NCBI RefSeq assembly: GCF_029784135.1
Contig: NC_073744.1
Coordinates: 109,190,766 to 109,254,765, forward strand
From: Toxorhynchites rutilus septentrionalis
Lineage: Eukaryota; Arthropoda; Insecta; Diptera; Culicidae
Reading direction: 5' to 3'
DNA length: 64,000 nt
The notes under the pieces are model-generated. The model was not told the DNA's origin. It was given only the letters and a program-made list of their open reading frames with translations, and did no database searches. Every line of letters begins with the position of its first letter. Position 1 is the first letter of the stretch. Shown here in pieces: positions 21,342 to 32,910 of the stretch. Made by a program: the position numbers and the translations under genes.

Positions 21342-22371
21342 ATCGTAAACCACACCTTCTCTCGATTCAATCACACACAAAAAGCATACTTAAGCGATAT
21401 TCTGGTGGTGAGACACATTCATTTTTCGTGAGGACATCGACAAGACAACATCGTTGCCTAACGTGCTGGAGGAGGTGGACGGCGAAGGATCGGCACATAC
21501 ACGCGCAGAACTCTTTCCGTTAGGATGCCATTCAGCATCGAGAAAGTTCCGGAAAGATCTAATCATTGCTGGAAAATAATCTGCCAGTTCCTTTGGGAAT
21601 TTTCAAAATATATTCATGTAAAAGAGTTTAATTGAATGTTTTCTATCAATGTTACACTGTGACCAAATATGTTTCAATCAAGTGCTATTAACAGGTGGTT
21701 ATCGAGTTGGTATTAACCACTGGTGGGCTTCCAGTATCGAGGAAAATGTGGAAATATCTAATCGTTACTGAATATAATCTGCTAGTTCCTCTGGAAATTT
21801 TCAAAATATATTCATGTGAAAGAGTTTAATTGAATGTTTTCTATCCATGTAACACTGTGACCAAATATGTTTCAATCAAGTGCTATTAACAGGTGGTTAT
21901 CGAGTTGGCTTCCAGTATCGAGGAAAATGTGGAAATATCTAATCGTTACTGAAAATAATCTGTCAGTTCCTTTGGGAATTTTCAAAATATATTCATGTTA
22001 AAAAGTTTATTTGAATGTTTTCTTTCCATGTAACACGGTGATCAAATACATTTGGTTTTGTGGTTTTTCAATCAATCGCAATTAACAGGATAGGTTCTGA
22101 AGATTATTCTTCCCCATCAGTAGGATATTTCCGTATCCAATATTGGATGCATAAAACCTTGTGCCTCCAACGTAACGCTCTCGTTTTCGAAGTCGCCCAA
22201 ATATCCATTCATTCAGAATGAATTCAGATTCAACTTCAAACAAATGATCTCTAAATCAACGATAGTCCTACGTCACCCTTGCGGTTATACCATAGATATA
22301 ACCCACTTCCTGTTTTTTTTTCAAAACCACGAGTACTACGTTTTCTAAATTGGAACCATTCCATAAAACAA

Positions 22372-22387
22372 GGCGCTTTTCAGGGCC
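22372..22387 (+). terminator. Histone-type stem-loop, one mismatch
   Basis: GGCGCT-TTTC-AGGGCC: loop intact, one G-G mismatch in the stem. Same sequence at 26981 and 44809. Confidence 0.65.
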
Positions 22388-22982
22388 ATTAAACCTACCA
22401 AAAAAGAGTTTAGAAGATACAGTTCAATGATTTCTAAAACATTATCCAAAATAATAATAAAACACAAATTAATTTTTTCATAATTTGTTTGCCAGGATAT
22501 GATGAGTATGTGAATTTGGCAGTTGTTCTGAGCTTATTGATAGTTGGGGACTTTCCTGATTATTCAATTTTCACCAATTCTTAAATTGTTTCCAGATTGA
22601 AAGTACAGTAATTTACAATTAGTTCGACATTTAGCTAATTGGACGGACATGTAATGCGACTTATTTAGTTGGACATTTTTGTAAACATAGAGATCCAAAT
22701 TATGACCCCAAATTGAAAGTCGACACTGTACCACTGTCATCGTAAATATTCAATTACAGGTTGAAATCGCCTCCAATGCGACACTGAGTGGCGCTTCGGC
22801 ACATCGCATTGAATGTAATTTACTGTAAAATATGTCACAAGCTGGATGGGAAGAAATTTTCCAACTGTGAAAGCTGTGGCGAGTGGCAAATGCAATCGCT
22901 AAACAGAAAGGTTTAGCCGAACAAGATGGGGATATCGAGTGATAACAAAACAATAAACTCTTTGGATTGAAGATAATTATGT

Positions 22983-22998
22983 GATCCTGAAAAGGACC
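22983..22998 (-). terminator. Histone-type stem-loop on minus strand
   Basis: On the minus strand GGTCCT-TTTC-AGGATC: 6-bp stem with one G-T wobble and UUUC loop. It is oriented opposite to the H2A copies, as expected if a divergently transcribed histone gene once lay to its right. No coding remnant of such a gene is recognisable. Confidence 0.55.
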
Positions 22999-23040
22999 CT
23001 CTTTAGCCTGCATGTGAATACCACCAGTATACCTAACAGC

Positions 23041-23125
23041 GATTATAGAGTTTCGGCCGTCGGAGTGCTCGAGTTGGCTTGCAAAGCTGCTCACGACAAT
23101 CAGAAAACCCGCATCAAGAACAGAG
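23041..23125 (+). pseudogene. Histone H2A core fragment
   Basis: A short H2A remnant: GGCCGTCGGAGTGCTCGAG is followed by sequence that reads LELACKAAHDNQKTRIKN, the alpha3 region of H2A (LELAGNAARDNKKTRI in the family). Comparison with 45.4-45.9 kb shows that the promoter, N-terminal tail and first half were deleted at a joint near 23018. Sequence downstream no longer resembles H2A but leads to a perfect histone stem-loop. Confidence 0.8.
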
Positions 23126-23353
23126 CAACTTCGGTTCGGCGCTCATCAAGGCAACAATTAGTTTCAGTGAGTGGCAAAGTGTTTCTCCGGCACGTCGCAT
23201 TAAATGTAATTTACTGAACAACATGTCACAAGCTGGATGGGAAGAAATTTTCCAACTGTGAAAGCTGTGGCGAGTGGCAAACGCAATAGCTAAACAGGAA
23301 GGTATTACCAAACAAGATGGGAAATCGAGTGATAACAAAAACACAACACCAAA

Positions 23354-23369
23354 GGTTCTTTTCAGAACC
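23354..23369 (+). terminator. Histone 3' stem-loop, perfect
   Basis: GGTTCT-TTTC-AGAACC with CACCAAA before and ATCA after, which is the standard layout of a replication-dependent histone 3' end. Confidence 0.85.
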
Positions 23370-23513
23370 ATCAACATATTCATAAAGAGTAAACAGTAAA
23401 CTAATCCATTTTTCAGGTAGATAGGTAGGTATTCACGTATTCAAAATAAAACAATATATTTAAAATATATATTTAACAAAAGATGTCCCCTTTGTATTGT
23501 CCTACGTCCTACG

Positions 23514-24868
23514 TTGAGCGCCACATATGCGGTTCTGTAACGCAAGTACGAGGAAATCCAATTTGTGATTGAATCTGGAAATCCCATGTGCTTCATTTTC
23601 TCGATGAGCATAGTATGCGGAACCGTATCGAACGCTTTCGCGAAGTCAACGTATACTGCGTCAACTTGTCGTCTATCTTCTACTTCGCGAGACAGGGCAG
23701 TGACGTAGCACATAAGATTCGTAGTAGTAGAGCGATGCTTCATGAACCCGTGTTGTCCTTCAAAAATAATGGGGGACATCACGTTGTACAAAACTTTGTG
23801 CACCAACCTTTCAAATACTTTACTAATACAACACAGTATAGTAACGCCACGATAATTCTCCACTTTTTTGTAGTTGCCAGACTTGTGAATGGGAACGATG
23901 TAGGCAGCTTTCCAGGCTTCCGGAAAGGTCATTTCACGAAGTGACTGGTTAAACAAGAGGGTAATTGGTGCCGCTAATTCCCTCGAGCAGTTCTTCAGCA
24001 GTAGGGGAGGTATACCATCCGTCCCGCATCCCTTTCTGATGTCCAGGGCATCGATAGTTTCCACAATTTCATTTTCGGTGAACTGGATCACTGGCAGGTC
24101 GATGTTGTATGCAGGAATGTGAGCAAAACAACCGCGTCTTGGTACCGGTGACTCTTTGCTAAACACGCTCCCGAAGAACATAGCGAAGAGGTTCGCGGCT
24201 TCTGCGATTGTGTTGGCTTGGATACCATTGAAGTTGACGCTACGAGGGATTCGAGTGGATGCTTGCCTTTTTTTCACAAAATCCCAGAAGCACGATGGGT
24301 TTTGTTTTACGCTAGTCTGAATCCTGGCAATGTAGTTGCTGTAACTGTCGAACAGCACTGTCTTGTATTGCAGTTCGACATTTCGAAGATAGTTCCGATC
24401 GCTTACAGACTTCGAATTGAAGAAGCGGTGACGAGCTTTCCTAAGAATGTTGCGCAGGTTCCGGAGTTCGGGGGTCCACCACGGTTTGCTAGACATTGAT
24501 CTGAATGAACGTCTTCTGCGAGGCACATTGTCATTAAGCACTGCATAGAGCTTGTCATAGAATGCTGATAACAGTTGTTCTATTGGTCCGGTTTGCTGTA
24601 AGAAGTCCCAATTGATAGCGCTCAGAACCGTTTTTAACTGCGCGAAATTGCATAGGTTGAAGTCATAGGAAGGATTATCGTCTAACTCGGTGTGCATAAT
24701 TAGATCGTCGTTGTCCTCGTCGAGTAGTATAACAAAGGGTGCATGGTGATTGTCCACTGACAACAGAGGCGAGCCGGGTTCGATTACGTCCAACTGCTCT
24801 GGAAGGCTCACAAATGCTAGATCAAGAAGCCTGTCGTTCGCGTTCAGGTATTGGTTGACTTGTTGCAA
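23514..24868 (-). pseudogene. CR1-like LINE ORF2 fragment (end of EN, RT part)
   Basis: An uninterrupted frame of about 450 codons. The start carries the end of an AP endonuclease (LSVDNHHAPFVI, equivalent to the SDHxP motif). A linker and the N-terminal half of a reverse transcriptase follow: KGCGTDGIPPLLLKN, FPEAWKAAYIVPIHKSG, NYRGVTILCCISKVFERLV, and VYVDFAKAFDTVPH with the first catalytic Asp. It is cut right after the palm begins (TAYVALNV), where the H2A-element end at 23513 takes over, so the PQGS and YADD motifs are missing. Most endonuclease sequence upstream of 24868 is also lost. CR1/L2-type is the best fit on motif style. Confidence 0.85.
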
Positions 24869-24869
24869 T

Positions 24870-25470
24870 CAATAATTAAAGACAAGTATAACAATAGTAG
24901 CAAACTCCTTTTAACTTAACAAAGAGACATGAGAATAACAAATAAATTAAATGCAGAACAAAATTTTATAAATATTACGTTGATAAATAACAAAAAATAT
25001 ATAACAAGTATTCAATATTAAATTGTCTTTCATTGTAGCGATACAAAATATGATAATCATTAAGTCATGTAAGGCATGAACTTTTAATCGGTGCAATATA
25101 GATTATTATCACACGCGGAGTCCGTTCTCAGAGTTTAATTACTGGAGAGCAATAGACAATCTATTACACAACCGCGACGTACTAGAGCAATACGAATACG
25201 GTTAGCTATGGATTCATGCGATTCGGTTCGGTTTACAAATCAATTATACGCGCGTCTGTGAGAACGTATGCTATCCAGATTAATGAAATTATTGGCCAAA
25301 GATCATTTCGTAATGGTTCATCTCACAATTTTATTCGAGTAATTCGTAAACAGAAGCAAATCAACTTCTGTATTTATGAGTTGTTGAAAATTTATCAGTC
25401 TAATTAACTCTGGCTGGTACGCGTTCATTCTTAGCATAACTGCTCTACTATTGGTACCACAATGATTAGA
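24870..25470. other. No gene recognised
   Basis: AT-rich sequence between the CR1-like fragment and the next H2A element. No repeat or protein match recognised. Confidence 0.45.
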
Positions 25471-25475
25471 TTTTT

Positions 25476-25993
25476 GACGTAGGACTACGTCTAACCGGAA
25501 GATATAGGGGGTGAAATGGAAATCTAGGCACTGAACAAGTAGGAAAAAATGCAAGATTTGGAACGCTTATAACTCGAGCATTTCTCAATAGATCGCAAAG
25601 GTTTTTGCATCAATTGATAGGAAATATATCTACGCATCTATCATAACGAATAACATTTCATTTTTCTTGAGATAAATAATTGAATAATTGTGAAATATCA
25701 AGCATTGTCAAAATGCACTATGTGCCCATTTTTGATTGGTCCATTTTGTGCTCCTCAAATCATACCGACCAAAACGGGCAACCAGAGCAGCAGCGAAATA
25801 GAATGAAGCACGATTGGAAAGGAAAAAGAAAAAAATGAACGAAACATTGGTCGCAGTCTCACACATGCGTAATTTTCGAGCCAGCCAGTCAGCTTAAAAA
25901 TCCCCGCTCCGCTACCGTAACGATCATTCTCATTCAAACCGTACACCAAATCGCTTCGCATCACAACACATCAACAAACCAACCCAAGCAGCC
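25476..25993 (+). repeat. H2A element 2, left half (end to 5'UTR)
   Basis: Starts with GACGTAGGACTACGTC at 25476 and follows 17198-17715 closely up to AACCCAAGCAGCC, the bases just before the H2A ATG. The LINE at 25994-35839 is inserted at that exact point, duplicating the 13 bp at 25981-25993 and 35840-35852. The gene resumes at 35853. Confidence 0.9.
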
Positions 25994-26513
25994 TTTTTTT
26001 TTTATAAAATATATATTTTATTAAGGCTCATATGGCGTCAGCCTAACGGGGCCGGGAGTTCATTATTTTGACAATGTTTGCTTAGACTATGTTAGTAATA
26101 TGTAACCGATTACTCGCGGTTGACTCGAGGTTAGTATTACAAGTGTTCTCATAATTGGTATGTCGCAGTCTTCGATGCTCTGTACGTGTGCCCGACACGG
26201 GATACTTCCTATTGGGATGCAGCTGACCATTAATCAGCAACGCCCCCCTAGTCTGTACCCCATATCTAGCGTGCTGCGTCTTTCTCGACTCGATGAATCC
26301 AGGATAGAATGGTCACTAGCCGGCGCAATCATCAGCTCGTGTAGAGTTGTCATGAGCGGTACAACCTTTGGCTCTTGTTGAATAATCAGTGGACTGCACA
26401 ACCTTCGGCCCGTGCATCTGTAAAGAGTGTGTGTATGTATTGCCGCGACTAAGTAAAAGTTTATCGATCGGATAGGAGGGATATGAAACGGGGACACAAC
26501 GAAGGAAACATCA

Positions 26514-26977
26514 TTAAACGTTGACATCGGCGTTTCTGAGGAACAGGTATAGATGAAGCAGAAGATCAGGATCCCGGCTACCTAAGATATCCCGGACGGG
26601 GATATCCGATTGTCTGCCTTGTGCTCTCAGTGCTCTAGAGAGCTGAGAGCGAGCAGCATGGAACCGGATACACAACCAGACAACATGCTCGATGTCGTGG
26701 TAACCATCGCCACAATCACAAAGATTATTTGCTGCGAGCCCAATGCGATAGAGATGCGCGTTTAGGTTGTAGTGATTGGACATAAGCCGAGATATCACGC
26801 GAATGAAATCACGACCTACATTCAATCCCTTGAACCATGCACTCGTCGAGACCTTATGGATAATCGTGTGTAACCAACGACCGAACTCATCACCACTCCA
26901 CATGCGCTGCCAACTTACGAGCGTATACTGACGAGGAATGTGCAAAAATTCATTATAAGCAATTTGCCTTTCAAAAA
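26514..26977 (-). pseudogene. LINE ORF2 C-terminus
   Basis: The last part of the Lian-like ORF2: FERQIAYNEFLHIPRQYT, WFKGLNVGRDFIRVISRLMS, then the Cys/His cluster CDCGDGYHDIEHVVW and the terminal LHLYLFLRNADVNV. It is open to its stop near 26514. It joins directly, across the composite insertion, to the RNase H end at 31571-31669. Compared with the plus copy at 12 kb there are only scattered substitutions. A 500-bp 3'UTR follows to 25994. Confidence 0.85.
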
Positions 26978-26980
26978 CAA

Positions 26981-26996
26981 GGCGCTTTTCAGGGCC
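26981..26996 (+). terminator. Histone-type stem-loop at composite boundary
   Basis: GGCGCT-TTTC-AGGGCC followed by ATTAAACCTTCCAAAAAA, identical to the H2A 3' region at 44809. It is plus-oriented while the composite around it is minus-oriented. Confidence 0.65.
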
Positions 26997-27119
26997 ATTA
27001 AACCTTCCAAAAAACAGGAAGTGGGTTATATCTATGGTATAACCGCAAGGGAGACGTAGGACTATCGTTGATTTAGAGATCATTTGTATGAAGCTGAATC
27101 TGAATTCATTCTGAATAAA

Positions 27120-30100
27120 TGAATATTTGGAGAACTTCGAAAACGAGAGCGTTACGTTGGAGGCACAAGGTTTTATGCATCCAATATTGGATACGGAAAT
27201 ATCCTACTGATGGGGAAGAATAATCTTCAGAAGCTATCCTGTTGATTGCAATTGATTGAAAAACCACAAAACCAAATGTATTTGGTCACAGTGTTACATG
27301 GACAGAAAACATTCAATTAAACTCTTTCACATGAATATATTTTGAAAATTCCCAAAGGAACTGGCAGATTATTTTCAGTAACGATTAGATATTTCCACAT
27401 TTTCCTCGATACTGGAAGCCCACCAGTGGTTAATGCCAACTCGATAACCACCTGTTAATAGCACTTGATTGAAACATATTTGGTCACAGTGTTACATGGA
27501 TAGAAAACATTCAATTAAACTCTTTCACATGAATATATTTTGAAAATTCCCAGAGGAACTGGCAGATTATTTTCAGTAACGATTAGTTATTTCCACATTT
27601 TCCTCGATACTGGAAGCCCACCAGTGGTTAATGCCAACTAGATAACCACCTGTTAATAGCACTTGTTTGAAACATATTTGGTCACAGTGTTACATGGATA
27701 GAAAACATTCAATTAAACTCTTTCACATGAATATATTTTGAAAATTCCCAAAGGAACTGGCAGATTATTCTCCAGCAATGATTAGATCTTTCCGGAACTT
27801 TCACGATGCTGAATGGCATCCTAACGGAAATAGTTCTGCGCGTGTATGTGTCGATCCTTCGCCGTCCACCTCCTCCAGCACGTTAGGCAACGATGTTGTC
27901 TTGTCGATGTCCTCACGAAAAATGAATGTGTCTCACCACCAGAATATCGCTTAAGTATGCTTTTTGTGTGTGATTGAATCGAGAGAAGGTGTGGTTTACG
28001 ATGGCAATTTGGAAGGCAAACTAGAGGGGAATGAACTCTCTGAGCTCGGAACTTTCGGCGACTGAGCAATAATCGATTGCGGGCGCATACAATATTGGAT
28101 ACGGAAATATCCTACTGATGGGGAAGAATAATCTTCTGAAGCTATCCTGTTAATTGCGATTGATTGAAAAACCACAAAACCAAATGTATTTGGTCACAGT
28201 GTTACATGGATAGAAAACATTCAATTAAACTCTTTCACATAAATATATTTTGAAAATTCCTAGAGGAACTGGCAGATTATTTTCAGTAACGATTAGATAT
28301 TTCCACATTTTCCTCGATACTGGAAGCATACCAGTGGTTAATGCCAACTCGATAACCACCTGTTAATAGCACTTGATTGAAACATATTTGGTCACAGTGT
28401 AACATGCATAGAAAACATTCAATTAAACTCTTTCACATGAATATATTTTGAAAATTCCCAGAGGAACTGGCAGATTATTTTCAGTAACGATTAGATATTT
28501 CCACATTTTCCTCGATACTGGAAGCCCACCAGTGGTTAATGCCAACTCGATAACCACCTGTTAATAGCACTTGGTTGAAACATATTTGGTCACAGTGTAA
28601 CATGGATAGAAAACATTCAATTAAATTCTTTCACATGAATATATTTTGAAAATTCCCAAAGGAACTGGCAGATTATTTTCCAGCAATGATTAGATCTTTC
28701 CGGAACTTTCTCGATGCTGAATGGCATCCTAACGGAAAGAGTTCTGCGCGTGTATGTGTCGATCCTCCGCCGTCCACCTCCTCCAGCACGTTAGGCAACG
28801 ATGTTGTCTTGTCGATGTCCTCACGAAAAATGAATGTGTCTCACCACCAGAATATCGCTTAAGTATGCTTTTTGTGTGTGATTGAATCGAGAGAAGGTGT
28901 GGTTTACGATGGCAATTTGGAAGGCAAACTAGAGGGGAATGAACTCTCTGAGCTCGGAACTTTCGGCGACTGAGCAATAATCGATTGCGGGCGCATACAA
29001 TATTGGATACGGAAATATCCTACTGATGGGGAAGAATAATCTACTGAAGCTATCCTGTTAATTGCGATTGATTGAAAAACCACAAAACCAAATGTATTTG
29101 GTCACAGTGTTACATGGATAGAAAACATTCAATTAAACTCTTTCACATAAATATATTTTGAAAATTCCTAGAGGAACTGGCAGATTATTTTCAGTAACGA
29201 TTAGATATTTCCACATTTTCCTCGATACTGGAAGCCTACCAGTGGTTAATGCCAACTCGATAACCACCTGTTAATAGCACTTGGTTGAAACATATTTGGT
29301 CACAGTGTAACATGGATAGAAAACATTCAATTAAATTCTTTCACATGAATATATTTTGAAAATTCCCAAAGGAACTGGCAGATTATTTTCCAGCAATGAT
29401 TAGATCTTTCCGGAACTTTCTCGATGCTGAATGGCATCCTAACGGAAAGAGTTCTGCGCGTGTATGTGTCGATCCTTCGCCGTCCACCTCCTCCAGCACG
29501 TTAGGCAACGATGTTGTCTTGTCGATGTCCTCACGAAAAATGAATGTGTCTCACCACCAGAATATCGCTTAAGTATGCTTTTTGTGTGTGATTGAATCGA
29601 GAGAAGGTGTGGTTTACGATGGCAATTTGGAAGGCAAACTAGAGGGGAATGAACTCTCTGAGCTCGGAACTTTCGGCGACTGAGCAATAATCGATTGCGG
29701 GCGCATACAATATTGGATACGGAAATATCCTACTGATGGGGAAGAATAATCTTCTGAAGCTATCCTGTTAATTGCGATTGATTGAAAAACCACAAAACCA
29801 AATGTATTTGGTCACAGTGTTACATGGATAGAAAACATTCAATTAAACTCTTTCACATGAATATATTTTGAAAATTCCCAAAGGAACTGGCAGATTATTT
29901 TCAGTAACGATTAGATATTTCCACATTTTCCTCGATACTGGAAGCCCACCAGTGGTTAATGCCAACTCGAAAACCACCTGTTAATAGCACTTGATTGAAA
30001 CATATTTGGTCACAGTGTAACATGGATAGAAAACATTCAATTAAACTCTTTCACATGAATATATTTTGAAAATTCCCAGAGGAACTGGCAGATTATTTCC

Positions 30101-31090
30101 AGTAACGATTAGTTATTTCCACATTTTCCTCGATACTGGAAGCCCACCAGTGGTTAATACCAACTCGATAACCACCTGTTAATAGCACTTGAATGAAACA
30201 TATTTGGTCACAGTGTTACATGGATAGAAAACATTCAATTAAACTCTTTCACATGAATATATTTTGAAAATTCCCAAAGGAACTGGCAGATTATTTTCCA
30301 GCAATGATTAGATCTTTCCGGAACTTTCTCGATGCTGAATGGCATCCTAACGGAAAGAGTTCTGCGCGTGTATGTGTCGATCCTTCGCCGTCCACCTCCT
30401 CCAGCACGTTAGGCAACGATGTTGTCTTGTCGATGTCCTCACGAAAAATGAATGTGTCTCACCACCAGAATATCGCTTAAGTATGCTTTTTGTGGGTGAT
30501 TGAATCGAGACTAGGTGTGGTTTACGATGGCAATTTGGAAGGCAAACTAGAGGGGAATGAACTCTCTGAGCTCGGAACTTTCGGCGAATGAGCAATAATC
30601 GATTGCGGGCGCATACAATATTGGATACGGAAATATCCTACTGATGGGGAAGAATAATCTTCTGAAGCTATCCTGTTAATTGCGATTGATTGAAAAACCA
30701 CAAAACCAAATGTATTTGGTCACAGTGTTACATGGATAGAAAACATTCAATTAAACCCTTTCACATGAATATATTTTGAAAATTCCCAAAGGAACTGGCA
30801 GATTATTTTCAGTAACGATTAGATATTTCCACATTTTCCTCGATACTGGAAGCCCACCAGTGGATAATGCCAACTCGATAACCACCTGTTAATAGCACTT
30901 GATTGAAACATATTTGGTCACAGTGTAACATGGATATAAAACATTCAATTAAACTCTTTCACATGAATATATTTTGAAAATTCCCAGAGGAACTGGCAGA
31001 TTATTTTCAGTAACGATTAGATATTTCCACATTTTCCTCGATACTGGAAGCCCACCAGTGGTTAATTCCAACTCGATAACCACCTGTTAA
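27120..31090 (-). repeat. S/L satellite higher-order array in composite copy 3
   Basis: Four L blocks at 27821, 28729, 29439 and 30347, spaced 908, 710 and 908 bp. The difference, 198 bp, equals one S unit, so each period is one L plus one or two S units. Units are nearly identical to those at 18.5-22 kb and 47-49 kb. Confidence 0.92.
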
Positions 31091-31313
31091 TAGCCGCGCG
31101 TGTATGTGTGTGTAGCGATGTCTTCCCAGGGAACCGTTTGTGGCATCTCTCTCCTCCTGATAGATTCCCTTCTGGCCTAGGGTGCACAAACAGGCTCTTG
31201 GTGACACCGTTCATCCGCGCTTTCATGATAAATAAAGAGCTTCACCGCAACAGCGACAACATGCTCCAATCGCTGTTCAATTAGAACTGAGTGGATTTCC
31301 GAGCGCCGCTCGC

Positions 31314-31320
31314 TTATATA
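31314..31320 (-). promoter_or_regulatory. TATA-like box, composite copy 3
   Basis: TTATATA on the plus strand (TATATAA on minus) in the same context as the boxes at 7443, 18319 and 47139. Confidence 0.5.
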
Positions 31321-31669
31321 CCGATTGGTGATTTCAATAGCCTGTTTTGAAAGCAATTTTAAGACTATTGAAACAAGTTTTTGGATCAAAAAGTAACAAG
31401 TATATAACGCGTAGACATTTTATCTTTTGAATTAAGTGTTTTTCATACCATTTCGTTCAGTTGTTTAGGAGCTATTAACGCTCAAAATCTCGGTCTCCGG
31501 CGTAACGCTTTCGTTTTCGAAACTTTGATTTTACACCCCGGTATAGAAATGAAAGACGTAGTCCTACGTCAAAAGTGTGCCTTCTAAAGCGCCCACCTTA
31601 GCTAGCGAGTCCGCTTTCTCATTCCCCGGAATCGAGCAATGAGAGGGAACCCATACTAAGGTAATCTTG

Positions 31670-32587
31670 TGTCGCGACCGCCTGGATGATCGCCCATTGT
31701 GATCGCTCGGATCAGCTTCGGTATAGACCGCTGCTGCTGTCGCTGCTATAAGCAGACTACCGTTGAAGGAGACCGATGCGACGCTCAGCTCAATTGCTGG
31801 CTGCACGGAATCACTTCACTGCTTCTATAAGCAGAACGATACGACGCCCAATCCGATTCGTTACCGCTGCAGGAGACCGATGCGACGCCCAGCCCAATTT
31901 CTGGTCGCACGGATTTACTTCACTGCTGCTGCCGCTGCTATAAGCAGACCGATGCGACGCCCAGTCCAATTAACTAACGCTGAGGGGACCGATGCAACGC
32001 CCAGCTCAATTGCTGGTCGGACGGATTGATTTCACTGCTACCGTCGTTGCTATAAGCAGACTGATTCGACGCCCAATTCGATTCACTACCGTTTAAGGAG
32101 ACCGATGCGACGCTCAGCTCAATTGCTGGCTGCACGGAATCACTTCGGTGCTGCTATAAGCAGACCGATACGACGCCCAATCCGATTCACTATCGCTGAT
32201 GGAGACCGATGCGACGCACAGCTCAATTGCTGGCCGCACGGAATTACTCCGCTGCTGCTGCCGCTGCTAAAAGCAGACCGATGTGATGCCCAGCTCAACT
32301 GCTTGTTGCTCGGGTCGGTGCCAATCCTCGTTGTTGTTGCTGCTGCTAGCACTGCTAGGTGTTGCTCGTTCCACGTCCGTTGTAAGAATAATCGCAGCGC
32401 CGAAATGCGCGCGCTTTTATAGCATGGCTTACCCGCGTTCCTTCTTCTGATTGGTCTGTTGTTCTCATGGCATGTTACTCATATATCTTCTTCTTATTAT
32501 TATTCTTTTATTTTATTTATTCAACCGCCAAATGACCTCTGAGGAATAAAGTGATACATTTTAAATCATCATTCTCTATACTCTACA
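31670..32587. mobile_element. Solo LTR, 918 bp, with internal tandem repeats
   Basis: Begins TGTCGCGACC and ends ACTCTACA, so it has TG...CA termini. The 5-bp duplication TCTTG flanks it at 31665-31669 and 32588-32592. It splits the LINE RNase H gene, whose intact copy at 13150 reads straight through. Inside are about five imperfect repeats of roughly 70-100 bp with GACCGATGCGACGCCCAG and CTGCTATAAGCAGA. A TATA-like TTTTATAGC lies near 32413 and AATAAA near 32544, fitting a promoter and poly(A) signal. No internal retroviral-type genes, hence solo. The superfamily is unknown; 5-bp duplications fit Ty3/gypsy or Pao. Confidence 0.85.
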
Positions 32588-32592
32588 TCTTG

Positions 32593-32910
32593 AATAATTT
32601 TTCGACCAAAACACTCAATAGTTGTCTTATTCTAGTTAGGAAATAAGATGAGCGTTTATCAACCTTCATTGAGCGGATTGCCTCTATTGAGCTGAGACTG
32701 TCTGAAAAAATAAAATAGTGGTCGATGGGCAATGTTTCAATGATCCCTAATGCGTAATATATCGCACCCAGTTCAGCGACATACACGGAACAAGGATCTT
32801 TGAGTTTGAAAGAGGCACTGGAATTTTCATTGAAGATGCCAAAGCCAGTGGACCCGTTTATGAATGAACCGTCAGTAAAGAACATTTTATCAGATCCAAC
32901 TTTCCCATAT
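32593..32910 (-). pseudogene. LINE RNase H segment
   Basis: Codes for MFFTDGSFINGSTGFGIF and FSDSLSSIEAIRSMKVDKR, the start and middle of the RNase H domain with its acidic active-site residues. The solo LTR cuts the downstream side and the SINE cuts the upstream side. The frame is otherwise open. Confidence 0.85.

Larger units (their letters stand above)
18069..22312 (+). repeat. Histone-associated composite, copy 2
   Basis: From the A-end palindrome at 18069-18084 to the B-end hairpin at 22283-22303 and CACTTCCTG. It is inserted in the T-run of H2A element 1: the left flank ends GTTCGAAATGTTTTT and the right flank resumes TTTTTTTTTCAAAACC. After the promoter-like segment (TATATAA at 18319) it carries an array of 198-bp S units and about 510-bp L units. 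A second, internal B-end (21050-21140) is followed by a truncated SINE and a half L unit, so this copy is rearranged. No coding sequence beyond repeated short frames. Confidence 0.75.
17198..23513 (+). repeat. H2A element 1 (split)
   Basis: Starts with the A-type palindrome GACGTAGGACTACGTC at 17198 and leads through about 500 bp of upstream sequence to an H2A pseudogene at 17716. It is then interrupted by composite copy 2 (18069-22312). It resumes at 22314 with TTCAAAACCACGAGTAC, as shown by the uninterrupted copies at 36.2 and 44.75 kb. It carries stem-loops at 22372, 22983 (minus) and 23354, and ends at GTCCTACGTC near 23511. Confidence 0.75.
26978..31570 (-). repeat. Histone-associated composite, copy 3 (inverted)
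   Basis: An inverted copy inserted in the LINE RNase H region, at an A-run within TTTCAAAAAGTGTGCC. The A-end palindrome is at 31555-31570 and the B-end hairpin at 27024-27044. Beyond the B-end, at 26978-27013, it carries an extra piece of histone 3' region with a stem-loop, which may have travelled with the element. Inside are the TATA segment (31314) and a regular S/L array. The interrupted LINE gives a precise empty site. Confidence 0.85.

Noticed and set aside
18545..31090. CRISPR-like array
   Set aside because: Units are 198 and 510 bp, with no short constant repeats separated by unique spacers; this is a eukaryotic satellite.
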